A DNA stretch of 64,000 nucleotides from assembly GCA_947034895.1 (NCBI GenBank), contig OX344763.1, positions 18,879,001-18,943,000 of the forward strand. The letters run 5' to 3'. The DNA comes from Rhytidiadelphus loreus (lineage: Eukaryota > Streptophyta > Bryopsida > Hypnales > Hylocomiaceae). Every line of letters begins with the position of its first letter. Within the stretch, counting starts at the first letter, position 1. Shown here one piece after another: positions 35,646 to 46,769 of this stretch. The notes under the pieces are model-generated. The model made no database searches. It had not been told where the DNA came from and saw nothing but the letters and a program-made list of their open reading frames with translations. Position numbers and translations under genes: made by a program.

Positions 35646-36179
35646 AGTTATTTGAAAAACTCATTGGATTGCAATTTTTGGGTGATGAAAGTAGAAATTG
35701 ACAACTTCATTATAGTCAATTACCTTTGTTTTAGTTTGCTAGGTACATTTGTGGACGTACTTTGTTAGGTGAGCTAAGTAATTGGACCTTGATGAAATCA
35801 GATTTCATAGCTTTGACACCTAATCTCATTTATTAGAAATGAAAGCTCTTCTAAAAATCTAGTTGCTTTGGATTTTCTATAGTACTACTTGTATTTGATA
35901 ATATCTTGTTTGATCTATTAATTAGCTCTAGTATATAAATTTTATGGCAAGATGTCATCTTCTATTGAACACTCAAGTTTTGCAAATATGCAATTTTGTT
36001 AAATATATATCAATGGTTCATTTTCATTTATTCGGTTGGGATTATATGATATGAAATAAATCAAATAAGAAAGATCATACATATCTCTCCATCTATTTTT
36101 TTGTATTTTAGAAATCATTTGATAAATTATATACTTATAGAATGACTATTTGAGATTTGTTTAAATCCGTAGGGGAAAT

Positions 36180-38100
36180 TTTCATTTAAATCTCTTCCCC
36201 ATTAATTTAGAAGTGAATATGGTAAATAATTCATAAGTACAAAGATGTTTGGAGAATCAAGAAAATTAAATGGAGAAGGTATTGCAAATATTTTCATGCA
36301 TTATTTTGTATTTTGAAATACACTTCATAAATTATAGACCCCTTTAGTAGGATAATTCGTTGAAATTTGCATAAATTAAATCAAAAGGGGAAGTTTTCAT
36401 TTAAATTCCTTCCCCACTAATTTTTTAAGTTAGAGATGAAGGTGGTAAATAATTCATAAGTACATAGATGTTTCGAGAATCAAGAAAATTAAATGGGGAA
36501 GGTATTGCAAATATTTTCATGCATTATTTTGTATTTTGAAATACACTTTATAAATTATAGACCCCTTTAGTAGGATAATTTGTTGAAATTTGCATAAATT
36601 AAATCAAAAGGGGAAGTTTTCATTTAAATTCCTTCCCCACTAATTTTTTAAATTAAAGATGAAGGTGGTAAATAATTCATGAGTACAAAGAAGCTTGGAG
36701 AATCAAGAAAATTAAATGGGGAAGGTATTGCAAATATCTTCATGCATTATTTTGTATCTTGAAAAACAATTTATAAATAATACACCCATAGGATAAGTCT
36801 TTGAGATTTGCATTAATGAAAAGGGGAAGTTTTAATCCAAATGTCTTCCTTCTAATTTTTAAGTTAGAGATAAATGTGGTAAATAATTTATAAGTAGTTG
36901 AGTACAAGGATGCTTGGAGAATCAAGAAAATTAAATGGGGAAGGTATTGCAAATATCTCCATTCATTATTTTGTATCTTGAAAAACAATTTATAAATAAT
37001 ACACCCATAGGATAAGTCTTTGAGATTTGCATTAATCAAAAGGGGAAGTTTTAATTCAAATCTCTTCCTTCTAATTTTTAAGTTAGAGATAAATGTGGTA
37101 AATAATTCATAAGTAGTTGAGTACAAAGAAGCTTGGAGAATCAAGAAAATTAAATGGGGAAGGTATTGCAAATATCTTCATGCATTATTTTGTATCTTGA
37201 AAAACAATTTATAAATAATACACCCATAGGATAAGTCTTTGAGATTTGCATTAATCAAAAGGGGAAGTTTTAATCCAAATCTCTTCCTTCTAATTTTTAA
37301 GTTAGAGATAAATGTGGTAAATAATTTATAAGTAGTTGAGTACAAGGATGCTTGGAGAATCAAGAAAATTAAATGGGGAAGGTATTGCAAATATCTTCAT
37401 GCATTATTTTGTATCTTGAAAAACAATTTATAAATAATACACCCATAGGATAAGTCTTTGAGATTTGCATTAATCAAAAGGGGAAGTTTTAATTCAAATC
37501 TCTTCCTTCTAATTTTTAAGTTAGAGATAAATGTGGTAAATAATTCATAAGTAGTTGAGTACAAGGATGCTTGGAGAATCGAGAAAATTAAATGGGGAAG
37601 GTATTGCAAATATCTCCATTCATTATTTTGTATTTTGAAATACATCTGATAAATAATACTCCCATAGGATGATTATTTGAGATTGCATATATTAAATCAA
37701 ATGGAATAATTCTTATTTAAATCTCTTTCTTCTAATTTTTAAGCTTGAAATTAAAGTGGTAAATAATACATGAGTATGATGAATTGATGATACTTGGAAG
37801 ATAGTGAAATTCAAAATGGAAAGCTCTTTCTAAAATCTACATTTTATTATTTTGTATTTTAAAATCTACTTCATAAATAATACCCTGGTAGGATGACTTT
37901 TAGAGATTTGCGTAATTCAAGAGGAGAAGCTCTAATTTAAATCTCTTTCCTCTATTTTTAAATTTTAGATGAAGGTGGTAAATTATACATAAATATGATG
38001 ATGCATAGAGAATAGAGAAAATCAAATAGGAATGTTTTTATACAAATCTTCAGAGGGTGTTCAAATTTAAAATCCACTTGTTAAATAATACACTGATAGG
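36180..38100. repeat. AT-rich satellite, 219-bp unit, four close copies plus diverged copies
   Basis: Close copies span about 36700-37645, with a 219-bp period (minus-strand frames restart at 37178 and 37397). Each contains GAGAATCAAGAAAATTAAAT, GGGGAAGGTATTGCAAATAT and ACACCCATAGGATAAGTC. Diverged, longer units (about 225-240 bp) lie on both sides, from 36180 and to about 38100. The repeated peptide (LPHLIFLILQASLYSTTYKL) is an artefact. Confidence 0.88.
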
Positions 38101-39014
38101 ATGTTAATCTCTAAATTCTCATTGTCTTCACAAAGGGCAAATGGATTTTGGCCAAGTTCCTATATGGTCAAATTTTTATGAAAAGATAGGAAAAAAAAAT
38201 TAGCTTTCTAGGAATGTAATTTTAATTTTAATTGGTGCCTAGGAGCAAGAATTATACAACAATTAGCTTTGATCTAAATTAAATCATTTGGATGAGCAAA
38301 AACAAATCTTGAAAAATTTGAATTAAAAATTAATTTTTTTTCTCATATATTTTATTTTATTTTCATATGGAAAGCTTTTATTCATTTCATTTGGATTTAT
38401 GATATGAAGAGGTTGCCAAGAAGTTGTAGAGCATCTTGTTTTGCAAGCAATTATAATATTGATTTGTAAAATATAGGTATAGTATTTGTTTTTGAGTTCA
38501 ATTTTCAGAAAAATTCAAAACAAATAGGTCCACCAAATCAACATTGATTGTTAGAACAATCTCACTATTGGAATTCGTGAGTTTTAATTCCATCTTAGAG
38601 CTATTAATGATTTAGTTTTTCCCTCTATGATACCTTCTTCTACTAAATAAATTTTTAAATAATGAAAATTACATTATATTTTAAACTTTTATTTTTTCTA
38701 TATTTTCAACTCAATTTTGAATGATGAAAAAAAACTAAATTCAAGATCTACAATTCAAACTATTTAAGTTAAGAAGATTTGAAGTCTTAAACTAGTTTGC
38801 CATTGTGCCAAAAAAACACAATTTCTTCACTTTGAATGCATGTATCTTGCAATCTATGTGGTCAAAATGTCTGAAATTTTTTCCATGCATTCTCAAACTA
38901 TTCTATTGCAAGATCCTATGGTAACATATGGGAAAAAAATACCATTCTAAATTTTTTTTCTCTTTGCAATTTGCACAAAAATGGCAGTTTTGAGTGTTTT
39001 TTGACAATTGCAAC
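38100..39014 (-). repeat. Right inverted arm of the nested element
   Basis: Complementary to the left arm (31136-32000) and also similar, in direct orientation, to 48660-49460 in the outer unit (AATTGGTGCCTAGGAGCAAGA against AATTGGTGCCCGGGAACAAAA; TTCATTTCATTTGGATTT against TTCATTTCATTTGGATAT). Confidence 0.65.
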
Positions 39015-39346
39015 AAGGAGGTCGCCCCCCTGGACCAGCAGTCGCCCCCTTGGACCAGAGGTCGCCCTAATTTTAGAACCCGTACTCGCCCCATTTGTAC
39101 TTGCACGCACCCCCATCCGCAGTCGCCCAAGGCTGAAGTACATGCGCCCCTACCCGCAGTCGCCCAAGTTGGCTTTCCACGTCATTTTGTAAACCTTGCC
39201 ACGTAGGCAAAATCTATTTACCGTGGGGTAAATTTTTTTACCCCTCCGCGACGCGATGTCAAGTAAACTCGACACTTGGTGACACGCGACGTCAGACGTC
39301 ATACACGACGCCTAAACCCAAAAATATGTAAGACAAGACAACCCTG
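39015..39346 (+). mobile_element. hAT R end of the nested element with subterminal motifs
   Basis: Subterminal CAGTCGCCC/AGGTCGCCC words (39018-39170), a GGGGTAAATTTTTTTACCCC hairpin (about 39222-39242), then the R terminus matching the complement of 22527-22700, ending ACAACCCTG. Confidence 0.9.
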
Positions 39347-39354
39347 ACCATGGA
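39347..39354. other. Right target-site duplication (ACCATGGA)
   Basis: Exact copy of 30893-30900, directly after the terminal CAACCCTG. Confidence 0.95.
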
Positions 39355-39671
39355 CTGTTTAGCAAAATATGATCATCCATCTGAGGTAAACAATCCATGC
39401 ATTGTTTAGCAAAATCATAGTATAGAAATGTAAAATGAAGTTCTTTGTCAAGCACATTGCTATTTCACATGTCTAGCATGACTTTAGTACTATTATTTTC
39501 ATAAATAACTTATTTCTTTTTATGATCCCAACTCAAAAATCAAAATAGGGTCTTATGCCATGGTACAAGGCTGCGTTTGATGCACCACAACAATGTCTCT
39601 AGTCATGAACGATTTGCCCGTGGCACAAGGTTGTCCAAGTTTGCGCGAGCTTGGTTTAACCTATTATTGGT

Positions 39672-40930
39672 CTACTCAAAGATATCCGTGGTGTTGATTT
39701 GAACGCTCAAAGATTGTGTAAATGCGCGTTCCGTCCCGTGCTCATCATCCTAAGGTGGAATTGTCATTAGTACATATGATATTCACAGAATGGGGTACAA
39801 ACAATACTAACCTAGCAAGTATATTAACTCGTGTTGTGGTATTGCACTAACCTTAATGAGTTGTAACAACAAGCATCCATTCTCAGACTCGGAAAGTTTC
39901 TCGACATCCTCAAATTCTTCTAATAAAGCCCTGCATCTCCCGGCCCCCCATATCAATGAATATTAAAACATAACAACTACATATGGGTATTTTTAGCATA
40001 TAATCTTATAATACAAGTTCTATACTAGAACAACCGAACCTGAGGTTTGTGCAATCTTTTCCTTGCCGAACCCACACATATTCTTCCATCATGGCCCACC
40101 CCTCCCTAATGGCCTCATCAAATTTGGCTCCCCAAACAATATCGCATGTGTTTTGTATCAAACACATCACTCGTCCTGCAGCAAATAAGCACTAATAGTG
40201 AGATGAAATGTCCACCACCAACTATCCAACTAGAAATGTTCATTAATACATGTTCATTTCATTATTCAAGGATTCAAATCACCTATACAAAATGAAGGGC
40301 AATATTTTACTCACCCATTTTGCTGGCTTGGAAATGGCCTTTGGACTCATTGCATTGGCCATAATGAGCAAAGCAATACAATTTGTAGCCTTTCCAAAAG
40401 TCCTTAATCCTATTTCAAAGATCACAAATCAATTCCAATAGAATAGTCATTGTCATGGTGATTCTCCCACCTATTAAAAAGACATTGTCTACAATACAAG
40501 TGGATGACAATAAGGAAGTCAAACGCAAACTAAACAAATTTTTACCGGAAATATTCATGGTCGAGAATAATTATGACTTCCTCTAAGCACTTGCTAAATT
40601 GAACACCTGCCATTAAGCCTGTAAGGAGCCAAATAACTAATCATTAGCAATGCAAGAAGATTAAATTTGAATAGGCTACATAACAATTGAGGCCCCCCTA
40701 CGTTACTATAACACCCAAAAATGAAAGAGAATCAATGAAGAACGAAATGAATCATTTTCATTTGAATTGCTAATTGTTTTAAATGTGAATTTAGTGTACC
40801 CTTTTTCGGTGACTTCACACCCATTTGTGTGTGCATCCTTATTATTCAACAACTTTGCCACAATGAATGCAATTGCCGTTTCAAGGCCCTCTACATCAAA
40901 TGGCTTTGATATTCTCACTATCCTAAACTA
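39672..40930 (-). CDS. Gene E: spliced gene of unknown function, C-terminal ~190 residues modelled
   Basis: A phase-consistent GT-AG chain on the minus strand: exon ?-40819, 40618-40546, 40409-40315, 40175-40040, 39930-39852 and 39749-39672 (TAG stop). The product reads RISKPFDVEGLETAIAFIVA, then GVQFSKCLEEVIIILDHEYF, IKDFWKGYKLYCFAHYGQCN, GHFQASKMGRVMCLIQNTCD, EGWAMMEEYVWVRQGKDCTN, LLEEFEDVEKLSESENGCLL and DDEHGTERAFTQSLSVQINT. Five consecutive junctions keep frame, which is unlikely by chance. The start is unresolved: a stop lies just upstream of the first exon unless an acceptor at about 40930 is used. The upstream side has the shared promoter module (41033-41065) and array. I do not recognise the family. 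It is the only intron-bearing gene in the outer unit. Confidence 0.6.
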
Positions 40931-41032
40931 ATGGAAAAGATTTTGGGTTCATTGAAGTATACAAGAAGTGTCTGCTGTATTGTTGGCTGTTTGTGGGAAA
41001 CCAAAAAACCCACGAGACCTCCACAACATTGG

Positions 41033-41065
41033 GCCCACATTCAGCCACTACAAGGTAGGTGAACT
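41033..41065 (-). promoter_or_regulatory. Shared promoter module upstream of gene E
   Basis: On the gene strand: AGTTCACCTACCTTGTAGTGGCTGAATGTGGGC, matching the modules of gene A, the kinase gene and gene B (TTCACCTxC...GTGGCTxxATGxGxGC). Confidence 0.65.
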
Positions 41066-41114
41066 ACAAGGCGTAGTTATGAAAATTATGGACCACAGGC
41101 TGGAACAGCCCATG

Positions 41115-41330
41115 AAATACCCGCGGTCGCCAGGGGCGCATGTGCTAACCCTAACACGGATACTAGGGCGACAGCGCATGGGGCGACAGCGCATGGGGCG
41201 ACTGCGCGTGGGGCGATCGCGGGTCCGGTCCAAGAATCCCTTGCGTCTTTCAAGGGCGACCTCAGATCAGGGCGACCGCGGGTCAGGGCGACCTCGGGTC
41301 CTCGAGGGGGAAACACATTTCAAAATCCCC
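41115..41330 (+). repeat. GGGCGACTGCGCGTGG / GGGCGACCGCGGGTC array
   Basis: Dense copies of GGGCGACAGCGCATG, GGGCGACTGCGCGTG, GGGCGATCGCGGGTC and GGGCGACCTCGGGTC. Confidence 0.8.
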
Positions 41331-41820
41331 CCTCCATCAGGGCGACTGCGCATAGGGGGCGACTGCGGGTCAAGGAGAAAATACAAACTCCTTGACCCGC
41401 AGTCGCCCCCTACGCGCAGTCGTCCATATGGAAGGGGAGGGAGACACCAAATACTTTTCTGCCCTCTATCAGGGCGACTGCGCGTAGGGGGCGACTGCGG
41501 GTCAAGGTGGGAGACACCAAAAATTTCGAAAATGCAATCTCTCCCCTTCCATCAGGGCGACTGCGCGTAGGGGGCGACTGCGGGTCAAGGTGGGAGCAAC
41601 CTAACTATTTCAAAATGCAATCTCCCCCCTTCAATCAAGGCGACTGCGCGTAGGGGGCGACTGCAGGTCAAGGTGGGAGACACCAGAAATTTCGAAAATG
41701 CAATCTCCCCCCTTCCATCAGGGCGACTGCGCGTAGGGGGCGACTGCGGGTCCCCAGATCACTTCCAAAATCAGACCTGGGGTTCTAGGGCGACTGCGCT
41801 TTGGGCGACTGCGGGTATGG
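41330..41820 (+). repeat. ~83-bp tandem repeat with paired array motifs
   Basis: Five units starting near 41332, 41464, 41548, 41630 and 41712 (82-84 bp apart for the last four): CATCAGGGCGACTGCGCGTA, GGGGGCGACTGCGGGTCAAG, then GTGGGAGACACC and a TTTCGAAAATGCAATCTC segment. Each carries two array motifs, ...TGCGCGTAG and ...TGCGGGTCA. One inverted pair is at 41390-41425. Confidence 0.88.
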
Positions 41821-42174
41821 GCATGTTTCACAAGATTAATTGTTTTTTTGGGACCCCTCTCCCTTATTGTTTCTAATTCCCTTTAATCATATGTTACTTC
41901 CTCCATTTTGTTTACAAATTCAACAAGACAAACAAATCCTAGGTTTTGCATTAGTTCTCCAACACTCCTTTGGCAAGAAGTTCCAAATGAAAGTTTTATG
42001 TACATTCTAATAGTGGGGAGGTGTAATTAGATTTATTTGGGCATGATTAGATTTATTTGGGCATGTTTCACGAGATGGTGTTTTTTTTTGGACCTCTCCC
42101 TTATTGTTTCTAATTCCCTTTAATCATATGTTACTTCCTCCATTTTGTTTACAAATTCAACAAGACAAAAAAGA
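41819..42174 (+). repeat. Direct duplication of ~115 bp
   Basis: 41819-41937 and 42061-42174 are near-identical: GGCATGTTTCAC(A/G)AGAT, CTCCCTTATTGTTTCTAATT, CCCTTTAATCATATGTTACT and ACAAATTCAACAAGACAAA. The period is about 242 bp. Non-coding. Confidence 0.85.
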
Positions 42175-42469
42175 CATGATTCTGTTTTAGGTCTAAAATA
42201 CTACATCTCGTGTAGGATGTGTAAGTATTTTATGTAGGTTTAAGGATTTGATTCTAGATAAAAGTTGTATTATTGTTTTCCAAGGTCTAGGGTCTAGAGT
42301 TTAGGGTTTGGGAAAACCTTCACATTGTGAGAATAATTCTTCCATTGCCTTGCTATGTCTTTGATATGAACTGACGCCTAACATTTATTACCAATTTTGG
42401 ATGTGAGATAAGGAAAAATCAATTAGAATATGCTGCAGATGCTAATTAGTGTTGAGTCAGATTGGTTGT

Positions 42470-42800
42470 TGGTTTAGGGCAACCTCAGGTTAGGGGCGAC
42501 CGCGGGTCATCGACGAAGCAAAAAACACATTTGAATCAGGGCGACTGCGCGTAGGGGGCGACTGCGGGTCGAAGAGACTTCTTTGTGGGCGACCGCGTGT
42601 GCAAGTTTCGGGATGGTTTAGTTGGTACCCGCGGTCGCCCACGATCCGCAGTCGTCCTTGATGCGCAGTTGCCCATTTCAGCGCTCCAAAAACGCGCAGT
42701 CGCCCATTCCCGCTGTCTTCAGACCCGCAGTCGCCCCTCCTCAGATCCGCAGTCGCCCCACTTCAGACCCGCAGTCACCCAAACGCACGCGCCTTGAGGC
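42470..42800 (+). repeat. GGGCGACTGCGGGTC array upstream of the kinase gene, both orientations
   Basis: Direct copies at 42490-42600 (GGGCGACCGCGGGTCATCGA, GGGCGACTGCGGGTCGAAG) are followed by inverted copies to 42785 (ACCCGCGGTCGCCC, GATCCGCAGTCGCCCC). Confidence 0.85.
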
Positions 42801-42865
42801 GACTTCGGGTACTTAAGCGTTAGCCCCACTTCCGATTCTCACCTTACTTTAGCCTTGCGCACTGT

Positions 42866-42898
42866 CTTTCACCTACCTTCAGGTGGCTGGATGCGTGC
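42866..42898 (+). promoter_or_regulatory. Shared promoter module upstream of the kinase gene
   Basis: CTTTCACCTACCTTCAGGTGGCTGGATGCGTGC, 91 bp before the ATG and directly after the array. Downstream is GGGGTTTCAATTGGGGGGGAATTTTTACCCTTT; gene B has a close equivalent at the same position. Confidence 0.72.
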
Positions 42899-42988
42899 CC
42901 GTGGGTTGGGGTTTCAATTGGGGGGGAATTTTTACCCTTTCAATCTACGAATTTTAAACTACGGTTTTGAATTGTTTTTAAGTACAAC

Positions 42989-44581
42989 ATGGCTTTTCCA
43001 TATGAAGGCAACACTACAAGGAGAAAGTCTTTATGGGATCTGGACCTCGATGATCCAATTTTTTTCGAGGTTCCGATAGCTGTAAATGAAAACGAAGAAG
43101 GAGGGAGTCAAGAGCGATGGAAGGGCAAGAAGCAGAAGTCAGCACATGACAAGGACTCCAACTATCCTCCCCCGAGTTATACCCGATATGTATACGAAGC
43201 GTGTCTCCAGTGGTACGCAGGGAAAAGTGTACAATTCTTGGAGGCAAGCTATTTGAGGTGTCCTACAACTGGTAGTGTGGCCTTGCCAAACGATTTACAA
43301 GCACGGATTTTAACCAAGCTAAAGGGATCCGATGATTTCGCAGACATTGACTTGACATATTCTTCGAGACTATTTGAATAGCTTGATAACACATTGAAAG
43401 CGGTGATGTTCAATACCAAGAAATTGATGGAGGAACATCGACCGTTTCTTCCGATAGTAGAGGAATCAGAAGACATCAAGGCATTCCGCCAAAAAATGGA
43501 GTGGTGGTCCAGCGCAGTGAAGAAATTGGCAAGAGGCTCGGCAAGGGGTTTTAAGTGGAAAAATGCAGCGGTGCAGGCAGCATTTGCACGAGATGGTGGA
43601 TTGTGTATCACGTGGATCCCCGATACGGCAAAAGTGGTGCCCCTTAGTGCTTTTGAACGTGAAGGGGGGTATGCAAAAGTGCGTAAGGTACGCATTGAAG
43701 GAATGGATACAATTCCAAGCTACATCGCTTTTGCTGGGAAAGTATCCAAGGCAATAAACCCGCGCGAGGGGAGAGCGCAACGATACATGGAGGCCCTTGC
43801 ATGCCCCTTGAACCACCCTGGCATCATTAAGTTTTTTGCCATTCATTCTCGCACGAATGAAGCCTACACTTTGTGGTGGAATGGGGGCCATTTGAATGAG
43901 TTGAGGCATTTAGATCGTTCTGTATCACCAACCATTGACTGGCATGAAATGCAAAAAGCCACAAGACTTCCTGAAGAGAAACAAAAAGAACTTGGTCTCT
44001 TCCGAAGGCACAAGGCAAAGTTGGCATGGGCTTTAGTATATGTGACAAATCTCATGCACAAGTGCCGCGTGCTACACAATGACTTGTCTCCCATGAACAT
44101 CATGTTGCATTTTCCGGATTATTCAAACGACATAATCAACATTGGAATTTGTGATTTTGGAATATCAAGTCGTTTTGACGAAAACGCGCCTTCACATTTT
44201 GGAAAGCCATTTGAGGCCGAGAGGGATCAATACCGAGAAGGTCGTTGGTGGGTTGCCCCAGAGTTGTTTTATGCATATGGACCTCCAAATTCCGATACAA
44301 GCATACCGATCATGCAACAACGGTATAAATATACGCAACAGTCAGACTCGTATTCTATTGGGAAGTTGACCGAATGGATGAGAATTGGTGATATGGACGA
44401 TTGGGACAAGGATTTGTTCAAGAACCGCGAGGGATCAATGTACTTTGGAATGAAGTTGCGTGAACTCGTGAACACTGACCCAAAGAAGAGACCAACGTGT
44501 ATAGAGATCACAAATTCCCTTATGTCTCCACCATGGTCCATGATGCCCCCCGAATTGGTGTTCCGAGACTCACCTTTGTAA
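42989..44581 (+). CDS. Protein-kinase-like gene, single exon, one in-frame TAG
   Basis: One frame of 531 codons from ATG 42989 to TAA 44581, interrupted only by TAG 43379-43381 (SRLFE*LDNTLK). The N-terminal ~200 residues match no family I know (YVYEACLQWYAGKSVQFLEA; KMEWWSSAVKKLARGS). A protein-kinase-like domain follows: HPGIIKFFAIH (subdomain IV), catalytic loop LHNDLSPMNIML (HND, with Asp and Asn kept; about 44071-44106), ICDFGISSRF (DFG, about 44153-44161), WWVAPELFYAYG (APE), SDSYSIGKLTEWM (subdomain IX) and KKRPTCIEI (XI). No glycine-rich loop is obvious; the beta-3 Lys may be in VRKVRIEG. Catalytic Asp, Asn and DFG are intact, so activity is possible if the stop is bypassed or is a recent mutation. 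The shared promoter module and array lie upstream. Confidence 0.8.
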
Positions 44582-45712
44582 TAGGATAGTCTAGAGCAAG
44601 AGTTTAGTGGTGCAAGCAATGAGCTTGGAGGCCAATTATGTGTTGCTTACTTTGTAATATTATCCTATAATATATGAAGGAATTTTATGCTACGCGCCTT
44701 GTCTTTAGAAAAACAATTACTCAATGGGCTATTTGTCAAATTGTATATATTGAATATGGCCTTTTACACATTGTTATGCAAAGTATAACAACTTTTGAAT
44801 TCAAATGTTCTTGGTCCTTTTTGATTCCGTAGTATATAATGGACGCAAGGAAAATAAGAAAATGAAAATAAATTAGTTGGTAATTGATGTTGAAGACTTG
44901 TATTATTTCTTGAATAAAATGTGCTAGTATGCACTTGAAAGGAGTTTTACTTTCATGGTCATTGAATTCAAATAGTTGTTTTTTCAATCCCTAAAAAAAT
45001 GTAAGTCATACATCATTTACATTCTCTTATTATTTTTTCTATTTCCAAAAATAAAAGCAAGTTTTTTTTTTTTTCCTATTTATTCTAATTCAAATATAGG
45101 AAACATACATTTTAGACTTTTTTAGACTTTTCCTTTTTATTCGTACTTTACCTATTTCAAAATAGATGAGAGATGTTTTTATTTATTTATTTAACCTTTT
45201 TCGCTCTCTTCCTATTTATTTTATTTGGAAAAAGGAAGTTCATTGACTTCTTGCGACCCCTTTTTTTTTTGAGACAATGAAACAAGAGTGGATATTGCAA
45301 AAAAGATATGTAGCCATAATCTTTGTCATTTCTTAAACACGCAATTCGAGAAAACTTGGATGAATTCAATAATAAATGTAAATCTGGTTTTACCATATAT
45401 ATTATTCCTAGTAGCATAATGTTTTCCTACCATATTCTTTTTTTTGGTATATGTCATCCAAATTGATAAAAACACACATTCTTTCATAGATGGTTGGAGT
45501 ATGATATAAGTCCAACAATGACTTTCATTTATAGATTTGTGTCCGTACAAGAAATTTAGTTATTAGGCATGTAATTTACCAAAATTAGTGTGTGTAACAT
45601 AGTATGTAATTTGAGTCTACATCCAAAAATACATAATGAACATCTCATGTCAAAACAATTACAAAGACATTATTGTTACAATTGCAATGGTTAATACTTA
45701 ATAATCATAACA
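44582..45712. other. AT-rich 3' flank of the kinase gene; no gene supported
   Basis: Short frames only. Long T runs at 45060-45075 and 45261-45271. Nothing recognisable. Confidence 0.5.
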
Positions 45713-45838
45713 TTGGTTATTAACAATTGAATTAGTTATTAACAATAAAATTAGTCATTAACAATGAAATAAGTCATTTACAATAAAATTAAGAATTAAC
45801 AATGAAATTAATTAATAAGAAAAAAATTAGTTAACAAG
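45713..45838 (+). repeat. ~20-bp AT-rich minisatellite
   Basis: About six imperfect copies of TTAACAATGAAATTAGTTA / TTAACAATAAAATTAGTCA. Confidence 0.75.
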
Positions 45839-46335
45839 AACTTCTTCTAAAACAATTGCAAAGATTTAACTTTTGTTCAGATAATCAATAAGGAATCCAT
45901 TTGTACCACAACCGACCTCAACCCTAATGACTCCCCAAATATAGTATAAAGTATAAACTAGTATTCCATAAATTTTGCAACACAAATGGGATTGAGCTCA
46001 CAGTCCTTTTTTTTTCCCTTGAGATTTGGTGCTCAAAAGCAACAAAAAATTTAGGCTAGCTATAAGCTATAGGAATTTTTTAGGAAAATTTTGGATGAAA
46101 TTGCTAGAAAAACTTCAACTTCTAGAAAAGTCTTCGATGAAATCGCCACAATGTAAATGAAAATAGAATTTTAGATACTTAGTATCACATTTTCTATCCA
46201 ATACGTGGATGAATGTTGAAGCTTGGAGCCCCTCCGTAACATTTAGTATCGCCACTTTCCCAGCGCAAGGAAAAATGGAAAAAAATATCACAATCTATAA
46301 ACATGTACTAAGAAAGAAAAGAAAAGTCCATGCAT
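45839..46335. other. AT-rich spacer before the gene B array; nothing supported
   Basis: No coding, RNA or repeat feature that I can support. Confidence 0.4.
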
Positions 46336-46339
46336 TAAT

Positions 46340-46710
46340 AGATGGACCCGTGGTCGCCTGGGACCCGAGGTTGCCCAGGACCCGCGGTCGCCTTCGCAAA
46401 GTGGACCCGTGGTCGTCCTGGACCCGCAGTCGCCCTGGACCCGAAGTCGCCCTGGACTCGCGGTCGCCCACTCGCCCGGGCTCCTTCGACCCGCGGTCGC
46501 GTTGGAGCACCTGTCCAGACCCACAGTCGCCCCACTCTAGGACCCGCGGTCGCCCTGGAGCACTTGCGCTGACTCGCAGTCGCCCCACTTCCGGACCCGC
46601 GGTCGCCCTAGAGCACTGGGCTGACCCGCACTCGCCCCACTTCAGGACCCGCACGCGCCCCAGGGCGACCTCGGGTACATCAGCGTTCTCCTCCACCCGC
46701 AGTCCCCATT
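46340..46710 (+). repeat. ACCCGCGGTCGCCC array upstream of gene B
   Basis: About 15 copies of GGACCCGCGGTCGCCCTGGA variants, in the orientation opposite to most other arrays, ending with GGGCGACCTCGGGTACATCA. The kinase gene has the close equivalent GGCGACTTCGGGTACTTAAGC at the same place. Confidence 0.85.
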
Positions 46711-46738
46711 AAATTTTCCCTGGCATTCTACACACTAT

Positions 46739-46769
46739 CTTTCACCTGCTGACGTGGCTAAATGCGTGC
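46739..46769 (+). promoter_or_regulatory. Shared promoter module upstream of gene B
   Basis: CTTTCACCTGCTGACGTGGCTAAATGCGTGC, followed by GGGGTTTGAGTTGTGGGGGGGATTTTTGTCCCTTT, which parallels the kinase promoter. The phrase AACCCTAAACCGCATAGTA (about 46940-46958) also occurs, doubled, before gene A. Confidence 0.72.

Larger units (their letters stand above)
30901..39346 (+). mobile_element. Complete non-autonomous hAT element, 8,446 bp
   Basis: It begins CAGGGTTGTTCGCTGCGACA, ends AAGACAAGACAACCCTG, and has a perfect 8-bp ACCATGGA duplication on both sides. The terminal inverted repeat is only CAGGGTTGT; beyond it the L and R ends are unrelated in sequence but each matches one end of the outer unit. 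It has no coding capacity. Interior: short GCGAC subterminal motifs, inverted arms (31.1-32.0 and 38.1-39.0 kb), a 161-bp CpG-rich satellite (32.7-35.6 kb) and a 219-bp AT-rich satellite (36.2-37.7 kb). It sits inside the outer unit in opposite orientation. Mobilisation would need a transposase in trans. Confidence 0.93.

Noticed and set aside
36740..37645. Repeated membrane-like peptide frames (LPHLIFLILQASLYS)
   Set aside because: Translation of the 219-bp AT-rich satellite; the hydrophobicity is due to AT-rich composition.
22527..39346. 22527-39346 as one hAT element
   Set aside because: Both are R-type ends facing each other; the duplication pairs 30901 with 39346, so the correct partner of 39346 is the L end at 30901.
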